This document shows, one piece after another, positions 1 to 8,640 of a stretch of DNA of 62,330 nt. Position numbers and translations under genes: made by a program. Positions within the stretch are counted from its first letter, which is position 1. The number at the start of each line of letters is the position of its first letter. Source of the stretch: Ignavibacteriota bacterium (GTDB lineage: Bacteria > Bacteroidota > Ignavibacteria > UBA10030); assembly GCA_022616555.1 (NCBI GenBank), contig JAKEEG010000066.1:65702-128031 (forward strand), read 5' to 3'. The notes under the pieces are model-generated. The model saw only the letters and a list, made by a program, of their open reading frames with translations, did no database searches and was not told where the DNA came from.

Positions 1-1
1 T

Positions 2-2737
2 GTGTTTCCCGGCAAGAGGCCCGCACATTGGCTGAGAAGGCGGCTTGCCGAGAAAGTCGGAAAAAGTTTTATTCCGCCCAGAGTATATTCTATTGAAACA
101 TTCATAGAATATCTTCATGACACCATCCTTCGCATCGATAAGTCGAAACTCTCCGATCTCGATGCGGCGGCAATGTTGTTTGATGTCCACCGCGAATTCT
201 CTCAGCGTGTAGGACAAGAATCGTACACGTCGCTGGAAACATTTTTTCCCCTCGGCGCCAAACTTTTTAATGAGTTGGAAAAGGTTATGCTTGCAGAGGT
301 GCCCGGGCGGCGTTTACGCGAAGAGCTCAACGCGGTGCAGTTTCAGAAATTCCATTCTCTTGCAGCGTACTACGAAGCGTTCTACGATGCTCTAGAACAG
401 CGTGGCTATTCCTCCCGCGCAATGATGTACCGCGCGGTAGCCGACAGGATGATGAATATCGATTGGACCGCGTACCGGACAATCGTTCTGGCTGGATTCC
501 ATACATTCACCAATACCGAAAAGCGTATCGTTGCACACCTGCGGGATCAAGACAACACTGTTTTGCTGTTCCAAAACGGCGTCGGCTTGCAGAGGCAACT
601 GCAATCAATCGGACTTGTTCTTGAAGAAGAGCCGGAACAGCCCGCTGCTCCTGAATTTGAATTCGTCAAAGCGCAGGATCTGCACGGGCAGGTTTTTGCG
701 CTTGCCGCGCGGTTAAAGGAGCAGTCAGAAACTGTTGGCTCGATCGACGAGTGGACGGCAGTCGTGCTCCCCTCGTCGGAGGCGTTGTTCCCCACATTGC
801 ATTTTGCGTTGTCGTTGCTGCCCGAAGGGTCGTACAACATTGCGCTCCAGTATCCGCTTTCGCGCACACCGGTATTCGGCTTTCTGAATACCGCAATGGA
901 CTTCGTCGCGTCCGCGCAGAACGGCAGGTATTCTGCCGCGGCATATCTGAAATTTGTCCTGCACCCCTACACGAAGAATATCCGCTTCGGCCAAAGCGCG
1001 GAGGTCACGCGTATGATGTTCCATGCGTTGGAAGATCATATAGCCCGACACTATGCCAAGGCTCTTATCAGCCTGGAAGAATTGGAAGGCGATGGGAAAC
1101 TGTTTGAAGTTATCGAACGACGTTTGCGCGGAGCAGGAGAACAGGCATCAAAGGACGAACTGAGCGCACACCTTGTGGCCATTCACGGCCATACGGTACG
1201 AAAACTGGAAAGCTTCAGCACAGTGCAGGAGCTTGCCGCCTGTACGATGGAAGTGCTGGAATATATTGCGGCGCACAGCACGGCGAATTTGCATCCATAC
1301 TTCCGCCCCTACGCGCAGAAGATGATGGAGCTGCTGGACGGCGTGCGGACGTCAATGCTTGCCGGCCACACGTTGACAGATACGCAAGCAGCCTTCGCGT
1401 TTCTACGGAAATATCTCAGCGCAGAGACGATGCCGTTCTCCGGCACACCACTCAAGGGCATGCAAGTGCTGGGCTTACTCGAGACGCGCAACCTGCAATT
1501 CGATACGCTGTATATACTCGACGCGACCGACGATATTGTTCCCGGCAAGCCCGGGCAAGACATGCTCCTGCCTCAGCCATTGCGCACGAGGCTTGGCTTG
1601 GAAACATCGCGAGATGCCGAGCGGCTGTCCGAATACTATTTTACGCTCGCTGTTCGCAGCGCGAAGCGGGTGGTGGTGCTCTATTCCGAATCGAATGACC
1701 GCGAGAAAAGCCGTTTCGTGCAGAAGTTCCTCTGGCAGCTTCAGCAGCAGGAAGGCAAGCTTGAAGCAGGCGAGTACGAGCAACACGTGAAGTACCGTGC
1801 ACATCTTGCAAACGAACGCCCCGGCCTGATGACGAAAACGGAAGAGGTGACGAACGCTCTCCGTTCCGCACCGTTTAGCGCCCACGCACTGGACACGTAC
1901 CGCGCCTGTCAGTTGCGATTTTACTATCAGTATGTTCTTCGACTTGCCGAGCGGGAGGAAATAACGGACGAACTTGAAGCGACAGACGTCGGCAAGCTTG
2001 TTCATGCCATCCTGAAGGAGTACTTTGAGCCGCTCATCGGCAAGCAATTGAAGCAGAACGATTTTGACAGAAATCGACTCGAACAGGTGGTTCAAGCGTG
2101 TTTTGAGAACACGTTTGGTAAAGAAATAACAGGCGCCGTTCAACTCTTGCGGCGTCAGGTTATGCGCCAGCTTGAGCAAGTGCTGGAACAACATCAAGTG
2201 CCGCTCGCTGCACGCGAGGCGTTGACCGTACAAAGCACCGAGCAAAAGGTTCAGGTCGAGTATAAAGGCTATCAGTTTACCGGCGTTATTGACCGCATCG
2301 AAAAGCGAGGGGAGAAAATTTATATCGTCGATTATAAAACCGATGCGGACGAAAAGTCGTTTGTCATCAGATTAGACAAACTTGACTCCCGCGACCCGGC
2401 AACATGGCGCGCGGCAGTGCCGACGTTCCAGCTCGCGCTGTATATGCTGTTGTATTCGCGAGCAACAAATGCAAAACTCTCCTCGCTTGAGCCGGTTTAT
2501 TTATTTTTGGGGAAGAACGCCATTGATGAAAAGATAGAATATGGCATTGGCGGCGGTGAAGCAACAGCTGAGGATGTGTTTGCCGCCGTTGAACCGTTGA
2601 TGATGGAGACGATAGGTGAAATACTCAACCCAGCAATTCCGTTTACACCAACACCTGAGTTGGAAAAAGAATGCCCGCGCTGTCCGTTTAACACAATTTG
2701 CGGAACACAATGGGTTCAGGGATGGGGTGGGGGTTGA
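2..2737 (+). CDS. AddB-like PD-(D/E)XK exonuclease/helicase-like protein, 5'-truncated by the window edge
   Basis: Probably the AddB-type subunit of a RecBCD-like double-strand-break repair enzyme, acting in the cytoplasm. The reading frame is already open at the window start, so the N-terminus (including any Walker A motif) lies outside; 911 residues are visible. The C-terminal nuclease is clear: an H-containing VGKLVHAILKEYF helix (about 665-680), then the catalytic D...DYKT pair in GVIDRIEKRG...YIVDYKTD (about 760-782), then a conserved Q in PTFQLALYMLLYS. Four cysteines that would hold a 4Fe-4S cluster as in AddB are present: C636 in the DTYRACQLRFYYQY motif and C891, C894, C900 in the CX2CX5C tail. 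No AddA partner is visible here. Family assignment is by motif; whether the helicase part is active cannot be judged. Confidence 0.8.
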   Translation: MFPGKRPAHWLRRRLAEKVGKSFIPPRVYSIETFIEYLHDTILRIDKSKLSDLDAAAMLFDVHREFSQRVGQESYTSLETFFPLGAKLFNELEKVMLAEVPGRRLREELNAVQFQKFHSLAAYYEAFYDALEQRGYSSRAMMYRAVADRMMNIDWTAYRTIVLAGFHTFTNTEKRIVAHLRDQDNTVLLFQNGVGLQRQLQSIGLVLEEEPEQPAAPEFEFVKAQDLHGQVFALAARLKEQSETVGSIDEWTAVVLPSSEALFPTLHFALSLLPEGSYNIALQYPLSRTPVFGFLNTAMDFVASAQNGRYSAAAYLKFVLHPYTKNIRFGQSAEVTRMMFHALEDHIARHYAKALISLEELEGDGKLFEVIERRLRGAGEQASKDELSAHLVAIHGHTVRKLESFSTVQELAACTMEVLEYIAAHSTANLHPYFRPYAQKMMELLDGVRTSMLAGHTLTDTQAAFAFLRKYLSAETMPFSGTPLKGMQVLGLLETRNLQFDTLYILDATDDIVPGKPGQDMLLPQPLRTRLGLETSRDAERLSEYYFTLAVRSAKRVVVLYSESNDREKSRFVQKFLWQLQQQEGKLEAGEYEQHVKYRAHLANERPGLMTKTEEVTNALRSAPFSAHALDTYRACQLRFYYQYVLRLAEREEITDELEATDVGKLVHAILKEYFEPLIGKQLKQNDFDRNRLEQVVQACFENTFGKEITGAVQLLRRQVMRQLEQVLEQHQVPLAAREALTVQSTEQKVQVEYKGYQFTGVIDRIEKRGEKIYIVDYKTDADEKSFVIRLDKLDSRDPATWRAAVPTFQLALYMLLYSRATNAKLSSLEPVYLFLGKNAIDEKIEYGIGGGEATAEDVFAAVEPLMMETIGEILNPAIPFTPTPELEKECPRCPFNTICGTQWVQGWGGG

Positions 2738-2746
2738 AAAAACTTT

Positions 2747-2807
2747 ATTAGCTCGCATTAGAACCTGCCTGCCGGCAGGCAGGTCTGTCCCCCAAACGGG
2801 GAATTTC
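2747..2807 (+). repeat. Dispersed intergenic repeat, copy 1
   Basis: ATTAGCTCGCATTAGA (2747-2762) and, downstream, CCCAAACGGGGAATTTCC. Both occur in inverted orientation and the same relative order at 14668-14761, with different sequence between them. In this copy the space is filled by the 22-bp palindrome at 2763-2784. Confidence 0.55.
2763..2784. repeat. Perfect 22-bp palindrome built on CCTGCC
   Basis: Two tandem CCTGCC-type units followed by their exact inverse, centred on GCCGGC. A 12-bp half of it (CCGGCAGGCAGG) recurs at 11894-11905. It could form a cruciform or RNA hairpin, but no U-run follows, so it is not an obvious terminator. Confidence 0.6.
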
Positions 2808-3027
2808 CGTCCCTAGCGTAGAAAACAGTTGAGGTATCTAACACCCCTTGTCAGGAAGCTCAAATCAAGAAAATACTGATTTTGAAGGGATTTTGGTTAA
2901 TTTTTCATATATTAAGGTTGGTCAGTATTGTAAGCTGTGTCACAGCGAAATCGGGGTTTTTTCAACAAATAACACGAACTTTTCTCTCGTGGAATTGTAA
3001 TTTCTACAACCCCGACGTTGTATTATT

Positions 3028-3099
<72 letters not shown>

Positions 3100-3161
3100 C
3101 TCCCCTGTAGCATGTTGTAGAGCATTGAATGGGGTGCACCGTACCTCAACTGAGATTGTTG

Positions 3162-3167
3162 ATGGGA
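3162..3167 (+). promoter_or_regulatory. Shine-Dalgarno deciding the start at 3173
   Basis: GGGAGC about six bases before ATG 3173. It supports this start rather than the earlier in-frame codons, which fall inside the tRNA gene. Confidence 0.55.
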
Positions 3168-3172
3168 GCTTC

Positions 3173-6100
3173 ATGAAGGCCGCATTCTTTTCCCTATTAT
3201 TGTTCCTTGTACCTGCTCAGCTCGCCGCGCAAGGTGGGCTCGAGCTATTATCACCTGAGAACGGTGCAACGGGTGTGTCTGTCAATCCCACCACCTTTAC
3301 CTGGAATGCATTGGGGGCTTCAGCATTTACGCTGGAAGTTTCTAAAGATCAAGAATTCTCCTCTCTAGTTGCAAACATTACGGACCTTAACGTCAAATCG
3401 AAGCAAGTATTTGACTTGGAATACAACACAGTGTATTACTGGCGCGTAGGGCTATTACACGGGGCTGCACCAGGTCTTTCCGAAGTTAGAAGTTTTACAA
3501 CCATCGTTGCAGCTCCTGCCGTACCGCTGTTAGATTTTCCTGCCAATGGTGAGACCGGTGTTTCTACTTCCTTGACGCTCAGTTGGGACAGCGTTAGCAC
3601 TGCGGCGTCATACCATGTCCAAATATCGACCGATGAGGAATTTTCAAATCTCGTAGTCGACGAAGCAGGTGTAACGGATACGAAACTTGATGTCCCTGGT
3701 CTGGAGAATGGCACGCTGTACTACTGGAGGGTTTCCGCGACAAACGTTGGCGGTACAAGCATATTCTCGACTGTGCAAAACTTCACGACGATCATTACCG
3801 CACCGCTCGCTCCGTTATTGGCGTTGCCCCTCGATGGTGCTACGGATGTTCCAGTTGCCGCGGAGTTAAGTTGGAATGCGTCGTTGACGGCAGATTCTTA
3901 TCGATTACAGGTTGCGACCGATTCGATTTTTTCCTCGCCGATTTTTGACCAAAGCGAGCTTACTGGCACGTCACAGGTTGTCTCAGAACTTGCAAACAAC
4001 ACTAAGTATTTCTGGCGCGTGAGCGCGACAAATGTTGGCGGGACAAGTTTGTTCTCAACCGTGCAAAACTTTACGACGGTTATCGCCGCGCCACTCGCTC
4101 CGTTATTGGCGTTGCCCCTTGATGGTGCTACGGATGTTCCAGTTGCCGCGGAATTAAGTTGGAATGCATCATTGACGGCAGATTCTTATAGGCTACAGGT
4201 TTCTGCCAATTCCGATCTATCTTCGCCGGTGTTTGACCAAAGCGGATTAACGGATACTTCGCAGGTTGTTCCCGGGCTCGCGAACAACACCAAATATTTC
4301 TGGCTTGTCAGTGCGACGAACGTTGGCGGCACAAGCGTGTTTTCCACTGTTCAAAGTTTTACGACAATTGTTGCAGCGCCTATTGCCCCATTGCTTGCGT
4401 CACCAGCGGATGAGGCGACGGATATTTCTCTGACTCCAACGCTGAGCTGGAGTGGCGTCGATGGCGCAGAGTCGTATCGTGTTCAGGTATCGACGGATGC
4501 AGATTTCGGAGTGCTTGTTGCAGATCTCAACAATATTACCACAACAGAAACCCAAGTCGGCGGTCTTATAAATAGCACCCAGTACTACTGGAGGGTCTCT
4601 GCTATAAACGTCGGCGGCATGAGTGCGTTTTCAGAAATCAACAGTTTCACAACAATTATAACCGCACCGCTTGCTCCGTTGCTCGCTCTTCCTGTCGATG
4701 GCGCTACGGATGTTCCGGTCGCCGCAGAGTTAAGCTGGAATACGTCCTTAACTGCCGACTCATACCGACTACAGGTTGCGACTGACCTCGGTTTTACCTC
4801 ATTGGTGTTTGACCAGAGCGGATTGACGGATACGTTGCAGATAATTCCCGGGCTTGTAAACAATACAGTATACTACTGGCGTGTTAGGGCAACGAATGTC
4901 GGCGGAACAAGCGTGTTTTCTACGGTACAAAGTTTCACAACGATTATAGCTCCACCACTTCCGCCATTGTTGGCTTTACCGGCCGATGGGGCAACAGACG
5001 TTCTTATCGATGCCGCGTTAACCTGGAGCACTTCATTGACGGTGGACTCGTATCGGCTGCAAGTCTCAACCGATTTCGATTTTACTTCAACGGTGTTCGA
5101 TAAAAGCGGGTTGACAGATACATCGCATTCGGTCCCAGGGCTAACGAACAATACACAGTATTACTGGCGCGTGAGCGCGACAAACCTCGGCGGGACAAGC
5201 CTATTCTCAATTGCTCGAAGCTTTACAACGATTATCGCGGCACCGTTGGCTCCAGTGCTTGTAACGCCGGTGGATGGAGCTACGGATATTTCCACAGAAG
5301 TTGAGTTCTTCTGGAGCCCATTGTCGCCGTCGGATTCATATAGATTGCAAATTGCTACTGATTCCACTTTTTCTTCGCCGGTGCACGACCAAGAAGGGTT
5401 GATGGATTCAGTAGTAGTAGTTGACAGCTTGGAACACGGCACGCTCTATTATTGGCGTGTCAACGCCACAAACTTCAGTGGAACAAGTTTGTTCTCCACC
5501 GTACACAGTTTTACGACGATTATTGCAACGCCACTTGCACCATTGTTAACGTGGCCAGATGATGGAGCGGTGGATGTTCCCCTTGCGACAACGCTGATGT
5601 GGAATGGTACAAACGGGGCGGAATCATACCATGTACAGTTGTCGACTGATTCAGGATTTTCTAACTTCGTTGTAGACCAGGGTGGTATTACCGAAACGAC
5701 GTTGGCGGTTTCGGGCCTCGATATACGCACTAAGTACTATTGGAGAGTCAGCGCCACAAATGCAGGTGGGACTAGTCAGTACTCAAACGCACAAAACTTT
5801 ACAACGGTCTTTCTCGTGGCAGGTGGTTGGCAATTAGCCTTACCTCTGGCGGGTGCAATGGATGTTTCCCTTACTCCAACGCTCAGTTGGGACAGTTTGA
5901 GTTATGCTGAATGGTATCTAGTAGAAGTATCGACGGATTCGAATTTCTCGGAATTGGTTATAAACCAGCCAAATATCACTGAGACAGAAATTCAACTTGA
6001 CGGGCTTCTCAATAACACGTCATATTACTGGAGAGTTGCTGCAGTGTTTAGTTACAGTATGAGTGAAGTTGTTGTATATTCGGAGGAAAGGAGCTTCACA

Positions 6101-6412
6101 ACCATCGCAGCGCCAACATCGGTTGAACGTTTGAATAACGGAATTCCAGAAACGTTTGCGCTCCAACAGAATTTCCCCAACCCATTCAATCCGCAGACGA
6201 CCATCCAGTTCTCCGTGGCGAAAGAAAGCCGCGTGACGCTTGCCATCTTCAACATGCTGGGCGCAACAGTTGAAGTGTTGGCAGACCAGACGTTCGCTCC
6301 GGGGAATTATCAAGTACAATGGACTCCTGAGAATCTGCCAAGCGGGGTGTATTTTTACAGGCTCCGTACCGCAGATTTTACCCGCACACGTAAGCTTCTA
6401 CTGTTGCGCTAA
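3173..6412 (+). CDS. T9SS-exported protein of ten fibronectin-III-like repeats
   Basis: Surface or secreted protein of 1079 residues, of unknown ligand. It begins with a Sec signal peptide (MKAAFFSLLLFLVPAQLAAQ). Ten repeats of about 94-96 residues follow, each with a start like LL-PxDGATDV, a core like LSWN...SYRLQVSTD..F, a YYWRVSATNxGGTS..S motif and an end like FTTI. This is a fibronectin type III fold signature. The last 85 residues are a type IX secretion sorting domain (FALQQNFPNPFNPQTTIQF...GVYFYRLR...RKLLLLR). ATG 3173 was chosen because it gives the signal peptide and has GGGAG upstream; the longer open frame starts inside the tRNA. Repeats 3 and 4 are nearly identical in DNA, a recent duplication with a 288-bp period. 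The same repeat type forms the C-terminal third of the giant protein at 26861-44878. Role in adhesion or matrix binding is inference. Confidence 0.88.
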   Translation: MKAAFFSLLLFLVPAQLAAQGGLELLSPENGATGVSVNPTTFTWNALGASAFTLEVSKDQEFSSLVANITDLNVKSKQVFDLEYNTVYYWRVGLLHGAAPGLSEVRSFTTIVAAPAVPLLDFPANGETGVSTSLTLSWDSVSTAASYHVQISTDEEFSNLVVDEAGVTDTKLDVPGLENGTLYYWRVSATNVGGTSIFSTVQNFTTIITAPLAPLLALPLDGATDVPVAAELSWNASLTADSYRLQVATDSIFSSPIFDQSELTGTSQVVSELANNTKYFWRVSATNVGGTSLFSTVQNFTTVIAAPLAPLLALPLDGATDVPVAAELSWNASLTADSYRLQVSANSDLSSPVFDQSGLTDTSQVVPGLANNTKYFWLVSATNVGGTSVFSTVQSFTTIVAAPIAPLLASPADEATDISLTPTLSWSGVDGAESYRVQVSTDADFGVLVADLNNITTTETQVGGLINSTQYYWRVSAINVGGMSAFSEINSFTTIITAPLAPLLALPVDGATDVPVAAELSWNTSLTADSYRLQVATDLGFTSLVFDQSGLTDTLQIIPGLVNNTVYYWRVRATNVGGTSVFSTVQSFTTIIAPPLPPLLALPADGATDVLIDAALTWSTSLTVDSYRLQVSTDFDFTSTVFDKSGLTDTSHSVPGLTNNTQYYWRVSATNLGGTSLFSIARSFTTIIAAPLAPVLVTPVDGATDISTEVEFFWSPLSPSDSYRLQIATDSTFSSPVHDQEGLMDSVVVVDSLEHGTLYYWRVNATNFSGTSLFSTVHSFTTIIATPLAPLLTWPDDGAVDVPLATTLMWNGTNGAESYHVQLSTDSGFSNFVVDQGGITETTLAVSGLDIRTKYYWRVSATNAGGTSQYSNAQNFTTVFLVAGGWQLALPLAGAMDVSLTPTLSWDSLSYAEWYLVEVSTDSNFSELVINQPNITETEIQLDGLLNNTSYYWRVAAVFSYSMSEVVVYSEERSFTTIAAPTSVERLNNGIPETFALQQNFPNPFNPQTTIQFSVAKESRVTLAIFNMLGATVEVLADQTFAPGNYQVQWTPENLPSGVYFYRLRTADFTRTRKLLLLR
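3806..4381 (+). repeat. Recent 288-bp tandem duplication inside the FnIII gene
   Basis: The coding units starting at 3806 and 4094 share long near-identical DNA stretches (for example the blocks encoding LLALPLDGATDVPVAAELSW). Other repeats in the gene are similar only at protein level. The period is exactly 96 codons. Confidence 0.7.
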
Positions 6413-6459
6413 GCGCATCTCTTCTGTATATTCTTCACTCGCTTTGTTCTAAAACCGGT

Positions 6460-6466
6460 AAGGAGG
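6460..6466 (+). promoter_or_regulatory. Strong Shine-Dalgarno AAGGAGG
   Basis: Perfect anti-16S match five bases before ATG 6472, fixing the start of the aminopeptidase gene. Confidence 0.7.
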
Positions 6467-6471
6467 ATTCC

Positions 6472-7923
6472 ATGCGAACCGCCCTGTTACTGCTTGTTGT
6501 CGCTATAGTATCATGTCTTGCCGTTGCACAAGACATTCCGTTATTTACAAATGATTTTCCGCCGGAAGAATTCGCCCAGCGCCGAGCACGAATCTACGAT
6601 GCCATCGGTCCGAATGCGATTGCCGTGATGCAAGGCGCGCCAAGCCCGCAGGGGTATGTCCGGTTTCGGCAGTACAATGAGTTTTATTATGTCTGCGGTG
6701 TGGAAGTGCCGCATGCGTACATCCTTTTGAATGGGCAACAGAAGCGAGCGACAATCTTTCTTCCGCACCGCAACCCGGGCAGGGAGCGCTCCGAAGGAAA
6801 ATTGCTTTCCGCAGAAGATGTCGACCTTGTGAAGCAACTTACGGGTGTAGAAGATGTTGCTCCCACGGACTTGCTTGCAGAACATTTAGTGCGGTACGCT
6901 CGCTCATCCGGAATCAAGACGCTCTACACTCCCTTTGCGCCGCCGGAGGGATTTGCAACCAGCCGCGACCTCGCCATGCGTTACAATGCGGATATTGCCT
7001 CCGACCCGTTCGACGGAAGTACTTCACGTGAGGGACATTTTATCGCGCTGCTCAAAGAGCGCTTCCCGATGTTTGAGGTGAAAGATTTAAGTCCCGCGTT
7101 AGATGAACTGCGGCTTATCAAGAGCCCGCGCGAGCTTGCTCTCATCCGCAAGGCAACGCGGCTTGGCGGCTTGGCGCTGATTGAGGGTATGCGCTCCACC
7201 CAGCCCGGCATTATGGAATACGAGCTTGACGCGATGGCAAAGTACGTCTATTATCGAAATGGTGCTCAGGGAGAAGCGTATTACTCATTGATTGCTTCGG
7301 GACCCAACTCGCTGATCGGACACTACAATGCGGGCAGGCGGATGATGAAGGATGGCGACTGGCTGCTGTTCGATTTTTCGCCGGACGTTGGGTACTACAT
7401 GAGCGATGTGACGCGCGTGTGGCCAGTGAACGGTACGTTCACTCCAGAGCAGCGAGAGCTGTATAATTTTTATCTCGCCTGCTACAAGGCGATTTTGAAA
7501 GCCATTCGCCCGAACGTGACGGCTCAGGTAATCAAACAAGGAGTTGTAGCAGAGATGGAACAAATTTTGGCAAAGACGAAGTTCTCGAAGCAGCTCTACA
7601 CGGATGCAGCTACGCGCTTTGTTGCCAATTACAAACGAGGTGCTGAGAGTCCCAATACGACAATGGGACACTGGACCGGCATGGCAACGCATGATGTAGG
7701 ACAGTACTGGGGACCGCTTAAGCCCGGCATGGTGTTTACGATTGAGCCATCGTTGGTTGTGCGCGAGGAAAATATCAACATCCGACTCGAAGACCTGATT
7801 ATCGTAACTGAGACGGGAAGCGAGAACGCGTCGGCATTCATCCCGATGGAGATTGAGGAGATCGAAAAGGTGATGAAAGAGGAAGGAATGGTGCAAAAAT
7901 ATCCGAGGGATAGTGGAAAGTAG
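6472..7923 (+). CDS. pepP: Exported Xaa-Pro aminopeptidase (aminopeptidase P, M24B)
   Basis: Removes N-terminal residues preceding proline from peptides, probably in the periplasm. 483 residues with a signal peptide (MRTALLLLVVAIVSCLAVAQ). An N-terminal creatinase-like domain covers about 30-220 and the pita-bread metallopeptidase about 221-470. The dinuclear metal ligands can be read: D301 in LLFDFSPD, D312 in SDVTRVWP, a histidine in MGHWTGMATHDVG, and glutamates in FTIEPSLV and IRLEDLIIVTE. The start is set by an AAGGAGG site. It is separated from the T9SS gene by 59 bp and is probably its own or a read-through unit. The family is confident; the substrate is not. Confidence 0.88.
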   Translation: MRTALLLLVVAIVSCLAVAQDIPLFTNDFPPEEFAQRRARIYDAIGPNAIAVMQGAPSPQGYVRFRQYNEFYYVCGVEVPHAYILLNGQQKRATIFLPHRNPGRERSEGKLLSAEDVDLVKQLTGVEDVAPTDLLAEHLVRYARSSGIKTLYTPFAPPEGFATSRDLAMRYNADIASDPFDGSTSREGHFIALLKERFPMFEVKDLSPALDELRLIKSPRELALIRKATRLGGLALIEGMRSTQPGIMEYELDAMAKYVYYRNGAQGEAYYSLIASGPNSLIGHYNAGRRMMKDGDWLLFDFSPDVGYYMSDVTRVWPVNGTFTPEQRELYNFYLACYKAILKAIRPNVTAQVIKQGVVAEMEQILAKTKFSKQLYTDAATRFVANYKRGAESPNTTMGHWTGMATHDVGQYWGPLKPGMVFTIEPSLVVREENINIRLEDLIIVTETGSENASAFIPMEIEEIEKVMKEEGMVQKYPRDSGK

Positions 7924-7932
7924 CGCTTTCCG

Positions 7933-7963
7933 TTGAGGTTGGGCGGGATTTTTGCTATATTGA
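7933..7963 (+). promoter_or_regulatory. Bacteroidota-type promoter of tRNA-Val
   Basis: TTG at 7933-7935, a 20-base spacer, then TATATTGA at 7956-7963, ending 7 bases before the tRNA 5' end. The same TTG-N20-TATATT layout and the same 7-base distance occur at tRNA-Leu. Confidence 0.55.
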
Positions 7964-7969
7964 TGTATA

Positions 7970-8044
7970 GGACGCTTAGCTCAGCTGGTTCAGAGCGCCG
8001 CCCTTACAAGGCGGAGGTCGTAGGTTCGATCCCTACAGCGTCCA
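7970..8044 (+). tRNA. tRNA-Val(TAC)
   Basis: Acceptor GGACGCT pairs with AGCGTCC. The anticodon arm is CCGCC-CTTACAA-GGCGG with anticodon TAC. The T arm is GTAGG-TTCGATC-CCTAC and the discriminator is A. No CCA is encoded. Directly downstream lies a broken second copy. Confidence 0.95.
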
Positions 8045-8048
8045 CAGG

Positions 8049-8174
8049 AGAGCGCCGCCCTTATCCCGCTAGAAATCAGCGGGATTCTCAAAACAGCAAC
8101 CACTCGCACAAAGCGCTCGTGGGCAGTTTTGGAACAAGGCGGAGGTCGCCCCGCAACGGCGGGGCAGCGTCCAC
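8049..8174 (+). pseudogene. Rearranged partial copy of tRNA-Val carrying hairpin inserts
   Basis: Three blocks of the preceding tRNA recur in order: AGAGCGCCGCCCTTA (8049-8063, as 7992-8006), ACAAGGCGGAGGTCG (8134-8148, as 8006-8020) and CAGCGTCCAC (8165-8174, as 8036-8045). The first two are split inside the anticodon by a 70-bp insert (8064-8133) that starts with a hairpin. The T-arm segment is replaced by a 16-bp hairpin, CCCCGC-AACG-GCGGGG (8149-8164). The 5' half (acceptor and D arm) is missing, so this cannot fold as a normal tRNA. Confidence 0.8.
8063..8085. repeat. Small hairpin, TCCCGCT arms
   Basis: ATCCCGCT / AGCGGGAT, an 8-bp perfect stem with a 7-base loop, opening the insert in the tRNA-Val remnant. 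It belongs to a set of TCCCG-armed hairpins in the window (also near 11097, 26320 and 61497). Confidence 0.6.
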
Positions 8175-8181
8175 GAAAAAA

Positions 8182-8580
8182 GTGAAACAATCGATTCTTC
8201 ATGTAGCCTTGGTCGTAAGAGATTATGACGAGGCTATTGAATTTTATACGAAGAAACTCCGGTTCAGCTTGATTGAAGATACCTATCAGCCTGAACAAGA
8301 CAAGCGTTGGGTAGTTGTTTCCCCTCCCGGCTCTTCGGGAACTACGCTCTTGTTAGCCAGGGCGTCAAAGCCCGAACAGGAATCATTCATTGGTAACCAG
8401 TCTGGCGGCAGGGTATTTCTGTTTCTTCAAACAGATGATTTCTGGAGAGATTATCGGGAGATGATTTCAAGAGGAATCAAGTTTGTGAGAGAGCCCAAGG
8501 AACAACCCTACGGCACCGTGGCAGTCTTTGAAGATTTATATGGGAATCTTTGGGATTTAATCGAGCTAAAGAAAGCATAA
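8182..8580 (+). CDS. VOC (glyoxalase/bleomycin resistance-like) family protein
   Basis: Small 132-residue protein of the vicinal oxygen chelate superfamily: a beta-alpha-beta start ILHVALVVRDYDEAIEFYTKKLRF, then VVVSPPGSSGTTLLLARA, and an end AVFEDLYGNLWDLIEL, where the last E is the usual metal ligand; the first-strand H is also present. The reaction is unknown, since VOC proteins range from lyases to dioxygenases. GTG 8182 is the only sensible start, because the frame upstream runs through the tRNA-Val remnant, which ends eight bases before it. No clear Shine-Dalgarno is seen. The gene's position abutting tRNA-derived sequence hints at arrival by recombination at the tRNA, which is inference. 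Confidence 0.75.
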   Translation: MKQSILHVALVVRDYDEAIEFYTKKLRFSLIEDTYQPEQDKRWVVVSPPGSSGTTLLLARASKPEQESFIGNQSGGRVFLFLQTDDFWRDYREMISRGIKFVREPKEQPYGTVAVFEDLYGNLWDLIELKKA

Positions 8581-8640
8581 ACTAATCGGGCCTGAAAGGG
8601 GTCCTTTGGGGTAACAGAACTCTATAAAATAGCACCGTCA

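Larger units (their letters stand above)
2738..3027. other. Intergenic region with dispersed repeat fragments
   Basis: 290 bp between the nuclease gene and tRNA-Gly. Its left third carries repeat pieces that recur elsewhere in the window: a 16-bp block (2747-2762), a perfect 22-bp GC-rich palindrome (2763-2784) and a GGGGAATTTCC-containing block (about 2789-2807). The rest is AT-rich with a short GCTGTG-T-CACAGC palindrome near 2933-2945. I see no ORF with coding character and no promoter for the tRNA with the geometry found at the other two tRNAs. Confidence 0.6.

Noticed and set aside
7933-8181. Extension of the VOC protein through tRNA-Val and its remnant
   Set aside because: The extra 83 codons are translated tRNA-derived sequence; the VOC fold starts just after GTG 8182.
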